Positions 17,240 to 26,164 of a stretch of DNA of 64,000 nucleotides are shown in pieces. Both the position numbers and the translations under genes were made by a program. The notes under the pieces were generated by a model. It did not search any database. It was not told the DNA's origin and saw only the letters and a program-made list of their open reading frames with translations. The DNA comes from DAIOEK01 sp036746315 (GTDB lineage Bacteria; Chloroflexota; Anaerolineae; Anaerolineales; Anaerolineaceae), in the NCBI GenBank assembly GCA_036746315.1, contig DAIOEK010000005.1, positions 39,732 to 103,731 of the forward strand, written 5' to 3'. The number at the start of each line of letters is the position of its first letter. Position 1 is the first letter of the stretch.

Positions 17240-18246
17240 TTTACCTGACAGGTATCGCCAATATCCAGGATGCCGGTAAATCCCTCAACGCGGGCCTTTC
17301 GGCCGATCAGTGACTTTTCCAGCTTTGAATCTTTCAGCAGGCTGTCTTCATCCAGGATCACATCCTGAAGGGTGCAGTTTTCAACAGTGCTGTTCCGGGG
17401 TATGGAGACATACGGCCCGACCACTGAGTTAGTCACCTTTGCCTCAGGGTGAATGAATACAGGCGGGTGGACTACATTTCCGGAATTTGCAGGGAAGACA
17501 GGGATGTTCTGCCTGCCATGATCGAGCATGTAACGATTGGTATCCAAAACTGCTTCCGGCGTGCCGGCATCCAGCCAGACATCCACCTCGTGGGTTTTCA
17601 TTTTCGCGCCTTTTTCCAGATAGATATTGGTGGCTTCAGTGAGGAAATATTCACCCTTGAAAGTACGCCCCACCTTCAGCTGCTCTTCAATGGCTGCCAA
17701 CATTCTTTCCGCCTCCCGGTAGTAATAAAGACCGATCAGTACCCGGTTGTTTTCCACCTCAGTAGGCTTTTCAATCATACGGGTGACATAGCCTGCGCTG
17801 TTCACCTCTGCCACGCCAAACCGGCGGGGATCTTCCACCCGCTTGATCCAGGCAATTCCATCCAGGTCAGTGGAATCAATAAAGGAAAAATCCGTCTCCG
17901 CCAGGGTATCAGAGAAAACCATGATCATCGGTCCGTGCAGATATTCACGCGCGAGCCAGAGTGCCTGGGATTGCCCCAGCATTTGCTCCTGAACCACATA
18001 ATGCGCCTTTACCTGCGGATACTTTTGATCCATGAATTTTCGGATCTGGTCTCCCAGATAACCAATGATGAAAACCAGTTCGACATTTTCAGGTTCTGGC
18101 AACGTACTGAAGGTGTCGAGCAAATGCTCAAGCACGGTCTTCCCTGCCACCTGAAGCAGAGGTTTCGGCTTGGACCAGGTGTGCGGGCGCATCCGTGATC
18201 CCAACCCAGCCATTGGAATAGCAATCTTCAAGGTTTCCTTACTCAT
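17227..18246 (-). CDS. Sugar-1-phosphate nucleotidyltransferase
   Basis: The 339-residue protein has the nucleotidyltransferase motif IPMAGLGSRMRPHTWSKPKP at residues 10-29, GQSQALWLAREYL, the metal Asp in MVFSDTLAETDF, and MIEKPTE. A short left-handed beta-helix-like tail follows (VHPPVFIHPEAKVTNSVVGP). This is the RmlA/GlmU-N family that makes NDP-sugars for glycan or glycolipid synthesis; the sugar and nucleotide are unclear. A GGAG Shine-Dalgarno precedes ATG. Confidence 0.92.
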   Translation of the reverse strand: MSKETLKIAIPMAGLGSRMRPHTWSKPKPLLQVAGKTVLEHLLDTFSTLPEPENVELVFIIGYLGDQIRKFMDQKYPQVKAHYVVQEQMLGQSQALWLAREYLHGPMIMVFSDTLAETDFSFIDSTDLDGIAWIKRVEDPRRFGVAEVNSAGYVTRMIEKPTEVENNRVLIGLYYYREAERMLAAIEEQLKVGRTFKGEYFLTEATNIYLEKGAKMKTHEVDVWLDAGTPEAVLDTNRYMLDHGRQNIPVFPANSGNVVHPPVFIHPEAKVTNSVVGPYVSIPRNSTVENCTLQDVILDEDSLLKDSKLEKSLIGRKARVEGFTGILDIGDTCQVKCKP

Positions 18247-18274
18247 ATTTACTCCTTATTCGAAAGCAAACCCA

Positions 18275-18832
18275 TCATCGGTAAACAAAAAATCCAAGCA
18301 AAGCCGCACCAAGAATAATGAACACCGGATTTATTTTTGTAAACACCAACAAGAGAAAAGCAATGGCGGCGATCACCACCCTGTCCCAACCCAGAATCAT
18401 CGCCTGGGCAAAACTCATCTTGCGCAAACTAAAAACGGTGACGGCCATCTCGTAAGCCGTCCAAACGAGCAAGCCCACCACAACCGGTCGCACCGCAGTG
18501 AGCATGGCACTAATCGCTTTGCTGTCCTTGATGCCATAAAAGAAGTATATTAGCACCAGCATTAATAACGTTGTAGGAATAACTGTTCCGGCAACAGCAG
18601 AAATTGCCCCCCAGATGCCCGCCAGTTTAAAGCCAATGTACGCGGAAACCTGCGGAGCGATCGGTCCGGGGAGCGCATTTCCAAACGCAACCGAATCGGC
18701 GAATTCCTCGGCAGTCATCCAGCCAACATCGGTTACCTCGCGCTGCATCAGAGCAAGGGAGGCGGGGCCGCCTCCCCAGCTAAACAGAGCTACACGGGTA
18801 AACAGTACGAATATCTGCCAGAGCAGTTCCAT
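18275..18832 (-). CDS. Chromate transporter, single CHR domain
   Basis: The 185-residue protein is a half-size CHR-family transporter. It has the signature FTRVALFSWGGGPASLALMQ and the PGPIAPQVSAYIGF segment, and about five to six membrane helices. Short CHR proteins usually occur as adjacent pairs; no second copy is next to it here. It lies between an M3 peptidase and a nucleotidyltransferase in the gat operon. Chromate transport is a family name; the substrate could be another anion. Confidence 0.9.
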   Translation of the reverse strand: MELLWQIFVLFTRVALFSWGGGPASLALMQREVTDVGWMTAEEFADSVAFGNALPGPIAPQVSAYIGFKLAGIWGAISAVAGTVIPTTLLMLVLIYFFYGIKDSKAISAMLTAVRPVVVGLLVWTAYEMAVTVFSLRKMSFAQAMILGWDRVVIAAIAFLLLVFTKINPVFIILGAALLGFFVYR

Positions 18833-18844
18833 CCGGTACCCCGA

Positions 18845-20566
18845 TTATGCCTGAAGGGCATCCAACCGTTCAATCTCGGAAAGCATCAACTCAACATGCG
18901 TGCGCAGCGTTTCTGAATCGAATGCCAACCTTGCACCGGCAGTGCTATAAAGCACCGGCAACGGCACCGTCGCGCCCAATGCAAGTGCACGGCGGTATTC
19001 CATGACTGCCTTATGCTGATTCTTCAATGCGTTTGCCCACACCTGAACGGCACCCAACTGCGCCAATCCATACTCAATGTAATAGAAAGGAGCGGTGTGA
19101 ATATGCGGTTTACGATGCCAGCCGGTCTTCTTGTAGTCTTCGAAGCCGGACCAATCCTGGTCGGGCATATAACGATCCCAGAGCTTGCTCCACTGGGCAT
19201 CACAATTATCAGGATCCATCGCCAGTTGGGGATTTTCATACACCCAATGTTGGAAGAGATCCACCACCGACATGTAAGGCCAAAACATCAATGAGGTGAT
19301 GAGATGTTCGCTCAACGCGCGGGCGGCATCCTTTTTATTGTAAAAACCGCCAAATTCTTCGCCAATATAAGGCGTCGCGAGCAATTCCATGCCCATCGAA
19401 GCCACCTCGGCAAATTCCATGGTGACGTTCAGCTGTGGGAGATAAGGCAGATGGGCGGACTCAAATACATGAAAGGCGTGTCCGCTTTCATGCAGGAGTG
19501 TGGAAACATCATTCTGCGTGCCTACCGAATTGCAGAACACGAACGGCTTGCGAACATAATTGTATCCCGTGCAGAAGGCGCCCGGAGCTTTGTTCTTTCG
19601 ATTGGGAATATCCACCAGCTTTTCACTGATCATCTGTTGGAAATATGCTCCCAGTACCGGGTCGACCTGGGTAAAAATGTTGCGGGTCTTTTGAATTTGT
19701 TCTTCAACCGTTTCGAATGGCTTAAGCGGGTCCCGGCCCAACGGGTCGACATAGATTTTCAAGTCAATATCCCACGGACGAAGAATCTCCACACCCAGTT
19801 TTTTCTGATGGTCTTTGAGCAGGCGGGAGACCGCCGGAACAACCACATCCTCAATTGCGTGATGGAAATCCAGACAGTCCTTGGGGGTGTAATCAAAACG
19901 GTAATATTTTTGCCAGACGTACGCACGATAATCCTGCTTGAAGGCGTTTTGGGCAATTTTTTGCCGCGCTGCGAGAAACTTTACCCAAAGCGCATTGATG
20001 GCGTCGCGATCTTGATAGTAGCGCGCCATGTTCTTTGTCCATGCTTTTTCACGTATCGCACGATCCTTGCTCTGACGGTAAATATCCAATTGGTAAACCG
20101 TTTTTTCTTCGCCATCCCACTCGACAGTTTGTGCCCCCATAAGCTTATCGAACTCAGTGTTAAGCTTTTGCTCTTCGGCAATCAGGGGCAGATTCTCTTC
20201 GCGGAATAATTTGGTTTCGGCAACCATGTTGCGCAGGGGAATATCAAAGCCAAACGGCTCCAGGCGGCTTTCAAGCAGTTTTTCCTTCAGTTTTTGTTCA
20301 CAGGATTGCGCCTGGGTGAAAATCCCATCAAAAAAGGCTTTCAAGCGGGCTTCAGCTTCCGGGTCCGCCGTGTTAACAGACGCGGCAACCAGCAACCGGT
20401 TGTATTGTTCATCCACGCATTCCGAGACTCTCGACCAGGACGCAAGCCAGGATTCCACGTTCATTTTGGTTAATTCCTGCTTTTCCAATTCTTGATAGAG
20501 AGGTTCCATATCGGACCAAGTCATCTTCATTAACTCAGCGGTTGATTTTGGCAATTTGCTAGTCAT
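18845..20566 (-). CDS. M3 family oligoendopeptidase
   Basis: This 573-residue zinc metallopeptidase of the M3 family cleaves short peptides in the cytoplasm. The zinc site is LLHESGHAFHVFES (HExxH), with the distal Glu in MEFAEVASMGMELLA. The N-terminal region is helical, as expected. A GGAGAAG Shine-Dalgarno precedes ATG 20566. It is a second M3 peptidase in this window besides pepF at 51.6-53.4 kb, and differs enough to be a separate subfamily. Confidence 0.93.
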   Translation of the reverse strand: MTSKLPKSTAELMKMTWSDMEPLYQELEKQELTKMNVESWLASWSRVSECVDEQYNRLLVAASVNTADPEAEARLKAFFDGIFTQAQSCEQKLKEKLLESRLEPFGFDIPLRNMVAETKLFREENLPLIAEEQKLNTEFDKLMGAQTVEWDGEEKTVYQLDIYRQSKDRAIREKAWTKNMARYYQDRDAINALWVKFLAARQKIAQNAFKQDYRAYVWQKYYRFDYTPKDCLDFHHAIEDVVVPAVSRLLKDHQKKLGVEILRPWDIDLKIYVDPLGRDPLKPFETVEEQIQKTRNIFTQVDPVLGAYFQQMISEKLVDIPNRKNKAPGAFCTGYNYVRKPFVFCNSVGTQNDVSTLLHESGHAFHVFESAHLPYLPQLNVTMEFAEVASMGMELLATPYIGEEFGGFYNKKDAARALSEHLITSLMFWPYMSVVDLFQHWVYENPQLAMDPDNCDAQWSKLWDRYMPDQDWSGFEDYKKTGWHRKPHIHTAPFYYIEYGLAQLGAVQVWANALKNQHKAVMEYRRALALGATVPLPVLYSTAGARLAFDSETLRTHVELMLSEIERLDALQA

Positions 20567-20593
20567 ATCTTCTCCTGAAATATATAGAGTGAA

Positions 20594-22072
20594 TCAGACC
20601 ATCCGTGGTCTGCGCAAGTGGTAATCGGTAACCTGTTGATAGCTGTGCGCCATCCGCAGGAGTGTCGCTTCGGCAAATGGTTTGCCCATCAACTGGATGC
20701 CTACAGGCAGGGACTGACGATCAAACCCGACCGGGAAAGCCAATCCGGGGATGCCTGCCAGGTTGGCGGGCAGGGTAAACACATCTTCCAAATACATTGC
20801 CAACGGATCGTCGCCATGCTGCCCAATCTTAAAAGCAGTGGTCGGCGCCACAGGGGCGGCAATGGCATCCACTTTTTCAAATGCAGTATCAAAATCCCGC
20901 TTGATCAATGTGCGAACTTTTTGTGCCTGTCCATAAAAGGCGTCATAATATCCAGCGGAAAGGGCATAGGTTCCCAGCATAATGCGCCGTTTCACTTCGG
21001 CACCAAAGCCCTCTCCGCGACTGACCTTAAATTGTTCAATGTAGGATTCTTCTGGATGACAATGACCGAAACGAACGCTGTCATAGCGCGCCAGGTTTGC
21101 CGATGCTTCCGCAGGCGCGATCAGATAATATACTGGCAGCGCATAGCGGGTGTGCGGAAGACTGACAGATACAACTTCAGCCCCCAGGTCGGCAAAAGTC
21201 TGTATGGCTTTGCGAACCGCAGCTTCGACATCCGGCTGAATGCCCTCGATAAAATATTCATCCGGGATGCCGATCCGCAGACCTTTGAGATCACTCTGAC
21301 CATCGAGTTGAATCTCCGGTACGGGAAGGTCAACACAGGTGGAGTCGCGCTCATCTTTGCCCGCCATGGCAGAAAACAGCAACGCTGCATCGGCAGCCGA
21401 ATGCGCAAGGCAGCCCACGCTATCCAGAGAGGAGCCGTAAGCGATCAAACCGTAGCGTGAAATCCGCCCGTAGGTTGGCTTCAATCCGGTCAAACCGCAA
21501 AACGAAGCGGGCTGGCGGACACTGCCCCCGGTATCCGTGCCCAATGCGGCAACAGCCATACCGGCTGTAACCGCAGCCGCAGACCCGCCGCTCGATCCTC
21601 CGGGGACCCTCTGGAGATTCCAGGGGTTATGGGTAACGCCGTAGGCAGAGTTTTCCGTGGAAGAGCCCATGGCAAATTCGTCGGTATTGGTCTTGCCCAG
21701 CACCACCACACCCTGCTCGAACAGACGGTCTACGGCGGTGGCGGTGAAGGGCGGAATGTAATTTTCAAGAATCTTCGAGCCGCAGGTGCAGCGAACACCC
21801 GAAAGGGAGAGCACATCCTTGACCGCAATGGGGATGCCGGTCAGCGGAGTGACTTCTGCTGGCAAATCCTGCCGCATTTGGGAAAAGTGAAAATCGGCCC
21901 GGTTGGCTCGAAACAATGCCTCTTCGGCAGTCAAGGTCAAATAGGCATGAATGTCGGAATCGCGGGTTTCGATCTGTTCCAGGCACGCCCGGGTTAACTC
22001 CCGGCTGGAAACTTCACCGGAACGAAGCATGCGGAAACATTCTGTCAGGCTAAGCTCATGCAGATCGGTCAT
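20594..22072 (-). CDS. gatA: Asp-tRNA(Asn)/Glu-tRNA(Gln) amidotransferase subunit A
   Basis: GatA is the amidase of GatCAB, releasing ammonia from glutamine. The 492-residue amidase-signature protein has the Lys of the Ser-cisSer-Lys triad in PIAVKDVLSLSG, then CTCGSKILENY, and the GGSSGGSAAAVTAG signature with both serines. Its start overlaps gatC by 4 bp (ATGA). Confidence 0.97.
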   Translation of the reverse strand: MTDLHELSLTECFRMLRSGEVSSRELTRACLEQIETRDSDIHAYLTLTAEEALFRANRADFHFSQMRQDLPAEVTPLTGIPIAVKDVLSLSGVRCTCGSKILENYIPPFTATAVDRLFEQGVVVLGKTNTDEFAMGSSTENSAYGVTHNPWNLQRVPGGSSGGSAAAVTAGMAVAALGTDTGGSVRQPASFCGLTGLKPTYGRISRYGLIAYGSSLDSVGCLAHSAADAALLFSAMAGKDERDSTCVDLPVPEIQLDGQSDLKGLRIGIPDEYFIEGIQPDVEAAVRKAIQTFADLGAEVVSVSLPHTRYALPVYYLIAPAEASANLARYDSVRFGHCHPEESYIEQFKVSRGEGFGAEVKRRIMLGTYALSAGYYDAFYGQAQKVRTLIKRDFDTAFEKVDAIAAPVAPTTAFKIGQHGDDPLAMYLEDVFTLPANLAGIPGLAFPVGFDRQSLPVGIQLMGKPFAEATLLRMAHSYQQVTDYHLRRPRMV

Positions 22073-22362
22073 GATTTATCCAAAACCGGGGGGACGCGGA
22101 ATTGATGCTGCTCCTGCCGGGGTGCATTCTGCAATGCGTTGGAAGTGGAGAGACCCTCCCGGGGAACGTCGTTCCGCAAAGGGGCGTTCAAAGGCAGTAC
22201 GGATGAAGTCGCCGGAATATCAGCGGTATCCAATTCGCTCAGCATGGCAATGTAATCCAGGATCGCAGATAATTGCTCCTGGTAACGGACAACTTCATCT
22301 GCATCCAATGTTAAACGTGCCAAAAGGGCAATTTGTTGTACTTCTTTTTCCGAAAGGGGCAT
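22069..22362 (-). CDS. gatC: Asp-tRNA(Asn)/Glu-tRNA(Gln) amidotransferase subunit C
   Basis: The 97-residue GatC clasps GatA and GatB. MPLSEKEVQQIALLARLTLD is the usual start, with ILDYIAMLSELDTADIPAT and a C-terminal RNDVPREGLS. The longer in-frame ATG at 22386 lies upstream of the -10 box, so ATG 22362 is preferred. It has no Shine-Dalgarno and sits 6 nt after TGGTATAAT: a predicted leaderless start that drives the whole gat operon. Confidence 0.93.
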   Translation of the reverse strand: MPLSEKEVQQIALLARLTLDADEVVRYQEQLSAILDYIAMLSELDTADIPATSSVLPLNAPLRNDVPREGLSTSNALQNAPRQEQHQFRVPPVLDKS

Positions 22363-22368
22363 ATCCGT

Positions 22369-22377
22369 ATTATACCA
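22369..22377 (-). promoter_or_regulatory. Extended -10 of gatC, leaderless start
   Basis: On the minus strand TGGTATAAT is followed by ACGGAT and then ATG. The consensus extended -10 is 6 nt from the start codon, so transcription should begin at or next to the A of ATG. Confidence 0.72.
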
Positions 22378-22441
22378 GCGCAACATGGGGATGACGGTCT
22401 CGAAGCGAAACGATGAAGCCGAATTGACATCTGTGTGTCGG

Positions 22442-22447
22442 TATAAT
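22442..22447 (+). promoter_or_regulatory. -10 box of the first esterase gene
   Basis: A TATAAT lies 24 nt upstream of the esterase ATG. A TTGACA at 22424-22429 is only 12 nt away, too close to be its -35. Divergent from the gatC promoter. Confidence 0.5.
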
Positions 22448-22471
22448 AGAGATAACCAGAGAGGAAATAAA

Positions 22472-23332
22472 ATGGTGCCCCGTACAATTTTTCATCTGTT
22501 CGCACAAATTGCAGCCCTGAGCATCTTCCCGGCTTTGATCCTTCCACCGGCTCTCATCCCAGCAACGCCCACGCCCACCCCAGATATAACCCTCCATGCG
22601 CTCTGCCAGAAGCAGGATGGAAACCTGAACACCTATCAGATCGATTCGGTCCTGCTGCAAAAACCGGTCGATGTACGGGTATACACGCCGCCATGTTATT
22701 CCCCCCAAGAAAACAAAACTTATCCGGTGCTATACCTTCTGCACGGACAGTCTTCGCGAGAAGATCAGTGGGATCAGCTGGGTGTGGATGAAGCCGCCAA
22801 CAGCCTGATCCACGCGGGTATTATTCAACCGCTGATCATCATCATGCCGCGGGAGATCTATTATCTACAGGAACCCTCTGAGTCGAAATTCGGTGAGGTG
22901 ATGCTGCAGGAGATTGTTCCCTGGGCTGAAAAAAACTATTCCATCGACCCGGCTGCAGCCATGCATGCCATCGGGGGGTTGTCGCGGGGCGGCGGCTGGG
23001 CACTGCGATTGGGATTAGCCAACCCGGACAAGTTCGGCAGCGTGGCAGGACACAGCCCGGTCCCCTTTACCGCCGACCTGTACCGGGTATCCACCTGGCG
23101 GCGGCAAACTGCGGAAGATCAACTGCCAAGGATCTACCTGGATATGGGTTTGCTGGACCCCTACAAGGATCTGGCAAGAAATTACGAAGTACGCATTTCG
23201 GAATTGTCTTATCCGCATGAATGGCACCTCAATCCGGGTACCCACAATGCGGAATACTGGTCAGCAAACATGGAAGATTATTTGCGCTGGTACGATCTGG
23301 GCTGGCAACAAAAGATTCAAGGCACAGAATAA
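22472..23332 (+). CDS. Exported esterase (EstD/Fes-like alpha/beta hydrolase)
   Basis: The 286-residue protein has a signal or anchor helix (MVPRTIFHLFAQIAALSIF), a PATPTPTPD linker, then an esterase-D-like alpha/beta hydrolase: YPVLYLLHGQSS (oxyanion region), nucleophile motif GGLSRGGGWALRL (GxSxG) and a C-terminal catalytic His in NPGTHNAEYW. Relatives include enterochelin, feruloyl and S-formylglutathione esterases. AGAGG precedes ATG 22472; an upstream in-frame ATG at 22385 would precede the -10 box. It is convergent with a paralogous esterase and overlaps it by 16 bp. Confidence 0.88.
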   Translation: MVPRTIFHLFAQIAALSIFPALILPPALIPATPTPTPDITLHALCQKQDGNLNTYQIDSVLLQKPVDVRVYTPPCYSPQENKTYPVLYLLHGQSSREDQWDQLGVDEAANSLIHAGIIQPLIIIMPREIYYLQEPSESKFGEVMLQEIVPWAEKNYSIDPAAAMHAIGGLSRGGGWALRLGLANPDKFGSVAGHSPVPFTADLYRVSTWRRQTAEDQLPRIYLDMGLLDPYKDLARNYEVRISELSYPHEWHLNPGTHNAEYWSANMEDYLRWYDLGWQQKIQGTE

Positions 23333-24243
23333 ACAGAGAAATACCACAGCAGATAGTCGGGGATATTTGCCTGCCAGTACTCTTCGCCATGTGTACCTGG
23401 AGAAACCGTAAACCGATGATCGATACCCGCCTGAGTGAGTGCATCATCCACCTGGGCGAGGAAGTGCACTTCCATGTCCTGCTCACCAACATCCAACCAG
23501 AGGCGCTGCCCGGTCCAGATGCCTTGCAGGCGATGCGCCAGCAAGGAAGGAACATGCTGAAAGAGAGCGGGGCTGTGTCCACCAACCGCAGAGAACAGAT
23601 CCGGGTGATCCAGAAAGATATCCCACGCCCAACCCCCGCCGCGAGAAAGACCGCCGATCATACGGCAGGACGATTCGCCGCAGGTAGCGTAGTGTTCATC
23701 TATATATGGAAGCAGTTCCCCTGCCAGCGCTTCCCCAAAGTGTGATTCCGGGGGTCGTTTTGGATTAGGGTTGTAAGGAAAGATCATGATAAACGGCGGC
23801 GTCAGCCCGGCGGCAATATACGCATCCGCCGTCTCCACCGCCCCCAAGCGAATCCATTGATCATCAGAGTAGGTAATGCCATGCAAAAGGTAGAGCACCG
23901 GGTAAGAGGAGCTTCCGTTGTAGCAAGGAGGTAAATAAACGCTGAAATACAATTGACCCGGCAGTTCAGCCGACTCGATATACCTCCGCTCGATGCGGCC
24001 CTTCATTTGCAGGCAGCGCGGTTCTTCAGTGGGAACGGATGTCGGCACAACTCCATCTTTGGTTGGCTGCAGCGTTGCCCCCACAGGCGTTGACGCGGCA
24101 ACGGAAGGTGTGGGGGGTAATGGTTCAGGGGTGCTTTCGGAAATTGCCGCTGCCCGACATGCGGCAAGGAACAGGATCGATAAAACAAAGCCCATCCGGG
24201 GGGCTATTTTTCCCGTTTTGCGCATGTCTTGACGGTTGAGCAT
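23317..24243 (-). CDS. Esterase lipoprotein (EstD/Fes-like)
   Basis: The 308-residue paralogue of the preceding esterase shares YPVLYLLHGITYSDDQW, GGLSRGGGWAWDI and SPGTHGEEYW. It has a lipobox (FLAAC, Cys at about residue 29) and a Ser/Thr/Pro linker, so it should be membrane-anchored outside. ATG 24243 is 7 nt after a TATAAT on the minus strand and lacks a Shine-Dalgarno; in-frame ATG 24225 is the alternative. The pair probably arose by inverted duplication. Confidence 0.87.
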   Translation of the reverse strand: MLNRQDMRKTGKIAPRMGFVLSILFLAACRAAAISESTPEPLPPTPSVAASTPVGATLQPTKDGVVPTSVPTEEPRCLQMKGRIERRYIESAELPGQLYFSVYLPPCYNGSSSYPVLYLLHGITYSDDQWIRLGAVETADAYIAAGLTPPFIMIFPYNPNPKRPPESHFGEALAGELLPYIDEHYATCGESSCRMIGGLSRGGGWAWDIFLDHPDLFSAVGGHSPALFQHVPSLLAHRLQGIWTGQRLWLDVGEQDMEVHFLAQVDDALTQAGIDHRFTVSPGTHGEEYWQANIPDYLLWYFSVYSVP

Positions 24244-24267
24244 AGTTCGAATTATACTCTTGGCTGC

Positions 24268-24340
24268 CGGGGTGTAGCGCAGTTGGAAGCGCACCGCGTT
24301 TGGGACGCGGGGGTCGGCGGTTCAAGTCCGCCCACCCCGA
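24268..24340 (+). tRNA. tRNA-Pro (anticodon TGG)
   Basis: Acceptor stem CGGGGTG/CACCCCG with discriminator A, a five-pair anticodon stem CCGCG/CGCGG around loop TTTGGGA (anticodon TGG, so proline) and a T-arm with GTTCAAGTC. CCA is not encoded (ACTT follows). The C1-G72 pair is typical of bacterial tRNA-Pro. Confidence 0.96.
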
Positions 24341-24351
24341 CTTACAGCAGC

Positions 24352-24374
24352 ATCCTCCTCACGGGAGGATTTTT
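24352..24374 (+). terminator. Terminator of tRNA-Pro
   Basis: A 7-bp stem (24352-24358 with 24364-24370) is followed by T4, 12 bp after the tRNA. Confidence 0.7.
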
Positions 24375-24415
24375 CAATTATTCGTTACCATCCATTCTGA
24401 GCCTGGCAGGTCGCC

Positions 24416-25306
24416 ATGAATAAAGGTGTCATTTCAGCGTTTACGGCTTATATAATGTGGGGAGTCTTCCCCATTTATTTCAAGCTGCTCCATACGGTGC
24501 CCGCTTTTCAGACTGTCAGCCATCGGGTGGTCTGGTCGTTTTTCTTCCTGGTAATCGTCATCGCGCTCCGCGGTGAAGGCAAAGCTTTTCTGAAATCACT
24601 CACCTGGAAGCGATTCTTCATTTACCTGGGTTCCGGGACGCTGTTATGCATCAACTGGTTTACCTATGTCTGGGCAATCTCCCAGGGCTACGTGGTAGAA
24701 AGCAGCCTGGGCTACTTCATTAACCCGCTGGTAAGTGTGGTGCTGGGAATGATCTTTCTGGGGGAAAAACTGCGTCCATTGCAATGGATTCCCGTAATAC
24801 TGGCGGTAGCTGGTGTGGCGTACCTGACCATTACCTACGGCTCCCTGCCGTGGATCGCGCTAATCCTTGCCTTTTCCTTCGGATTCTACGGGCTGATCAA
24901 GAAAATCTCTCCGCTGGGATCGCTGCACGGTTTAACACTGGAAACGGCTGCCATCTTTTTGCCTTCGCTGGGTGTTTTGTTGGTGGAAGAATTTCGCGGC
25001 GTTGGCGCCTTCGGACACGACGGCTGGTTAATCAGCATTCTGCTGGCGCTGACCGGGGTGGTTACTGCTGTACCCTTGATCCTATTTTCCATCGGAGCCC
25101 GCAGCATTCCCCTTTCCACGGTGGGACTTTTGCAGTATATCACCCCCACGGGGCAGTTTCTCTCAGGGGTATTCCTCTTCGGTGAGCCATTCACCCACGA
25201 CCGACTGATCGGCTTCAGCATCATCTGGCTGGCGTTGATCATCTTCTCAGTGGAGAGTCTCTCCCGTCGAAAACCGGCGGCAGCAACGGCAGAATCACAG
25301 GGGTAA
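24416..25306 (+). CDS. rarD: RarD/EamA-type transporter
   Basis: The 296-residue protein has ten predicted membrane helices in the RarD branch of the drug/metabolite transporter superfamily: GVISAFTAYIMWGVFPIYFK at the start, NWFTYVWAISQGYVVESSLG and YFINPLVSVVLG are strongly RarD-like. E. coli RarD is linked to chloramphenicol sensitivity, but its substrate is unsettled. CAGGT precedes ATG. Confidence 0.93.
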   Translation: MNKGVISAFTAYIMWGVFPIYFKLLHTVPAFQTVSHRVVWSFFFLVIVIALRGEGKAFLKSLTWKRFFIYLGSGTLLCINWFTYVWAISQGYVVESSLGYFINPLVSVVLGMIFLGEKLRPLQWIPVILAVAGVAYLTITYGSLPWIALILAFSFGFYGLIKKISPLGSLHGLTLETAAIFLPSLGVLLVEEFRGVGAFGHDGWLISILLALTGVVTAVPLILFSIGARSIPLSTVGLLQYITPTGQFLSGVFLFGEPFTHDRLIGFSIIWLALIIFSVESLSRRKPAAATAESQG

Positions 25307-25372
25307 GCTCGTACCCGCCATAGGCTCGCCGATATCTCTTCACAAGTTATTTTAGATAATATGGGAGAAGCC

Positions 25373-26164
25373 ATGAACACACAAAACTCGACCATCGAAA
25401 TCCTCAACAACCGACGCTCCATCCGTCTGTATAAAAACGAACCGATTACAACAGAGGAACGGCAAACCATTCTACATGCCACGATGCGTGCCCCCACCGC
25501 CGGGAATATGATGCTCTATTCGGTGCTCGAGATTACCGACCAGATCATTAAGGAGCAGTTAGCACAATCGTGCGACAACCAGCCTTTCATCGCCAAAGCT
25601 CCCTGGGTATTGATCTTTCTGGCGGATTACCAGCGATGGATGGATTATTTTACCTACTCAGGCGTGGAGGAGAAAGCCGTAGAACTGCAACGACAAACCC
25701 GCCTGCCGGGTGAAGGAGACCTGATGCTGGCTATCTGCGATGCGCTCATCGCAGCCCAGACCGCCGTGATCGCCGCCGAATCACTGGGCATCGGTTCGTG
25801 CTACATCGGCGACATTATCGAACAGTATGAATTCCACCGCGACCTGCTCAAGCTGCCGCGTTACGTGTTTCCCATCACCATGATCTGCTTTGGCAAATCC
25901 GCCAAGGAGGACCCAGACTGGAAATTACAACCGAGGTTCCCACAACAATACATCGTTCATCAAAACCAATACCGCCCGCTACTTAAAGAAAAGATCGCCG
26001 ATTTCGAAAAACCGCTGGTGGAAAGAACTTATCCAACCGGAAAATTCCCGCCCGGAATCGATAACCTTGCCCAGCGTTATTATTTTCATAAGTTCGCCGT
26101 TGATTTTTCCAAAGAGATGACGCGCTCGGTACGGGAGCTACTCAAGAACTGGCAGGCGGCGTAA
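25373..26164 (+). CDS. Nitroreductase family protein
   Basis: The 263-residue FMN-binding protein starts TIEILNNRRSIRLYKNEPI with the usual R-R-S-I-R phosphate-binding motif. It has APTAGNMMLYSVLEI and AAESLGIGSCYIGDI, as in NfsA/FRP-like NAD(P)H:FMN oxidoreductases. The C-terminal 60 residues are longer than in minimal nitroreductases. The start is ATG 25373 (GGGAG upstream) rather than 25361. Its 3' end overlaps msrQ by 23 bp. Confidence 0.9.
   Translation: MNTQNSTIEILNNRRSIRLYKNEPITTEERQTILHATMRAPTAGNMMLYSVLEITDQIIKEQLAQSCDNQPFIAKAPWVLIFLADYQRWMDYFTYSGVEEKAVELQRQTRLPGEGDLMLAICDALIAAQTAVIAAESLGIGSCYIGDIIEQYEFHRDLLKLPRYVFPITMICFGKSAKEDPDWKLQPRFPQQYIVHQNQYRPLLKEKIADFEKPLVERTYPTGKFPPGIDNLAQRYYFHKFAVDFSKEMTRSVRELLKNWQAA

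Noticed and set aside
19304..20209. 301-residue + strand frame opposite the M3 peptidase
   Set aside because: Shadow of a clear zinc peptidase.
22424..22429. TTGACA as -35 for the first esterase
   Set aside because: The spacer to TATAAT is 12 nt, too short for a standard promoter.
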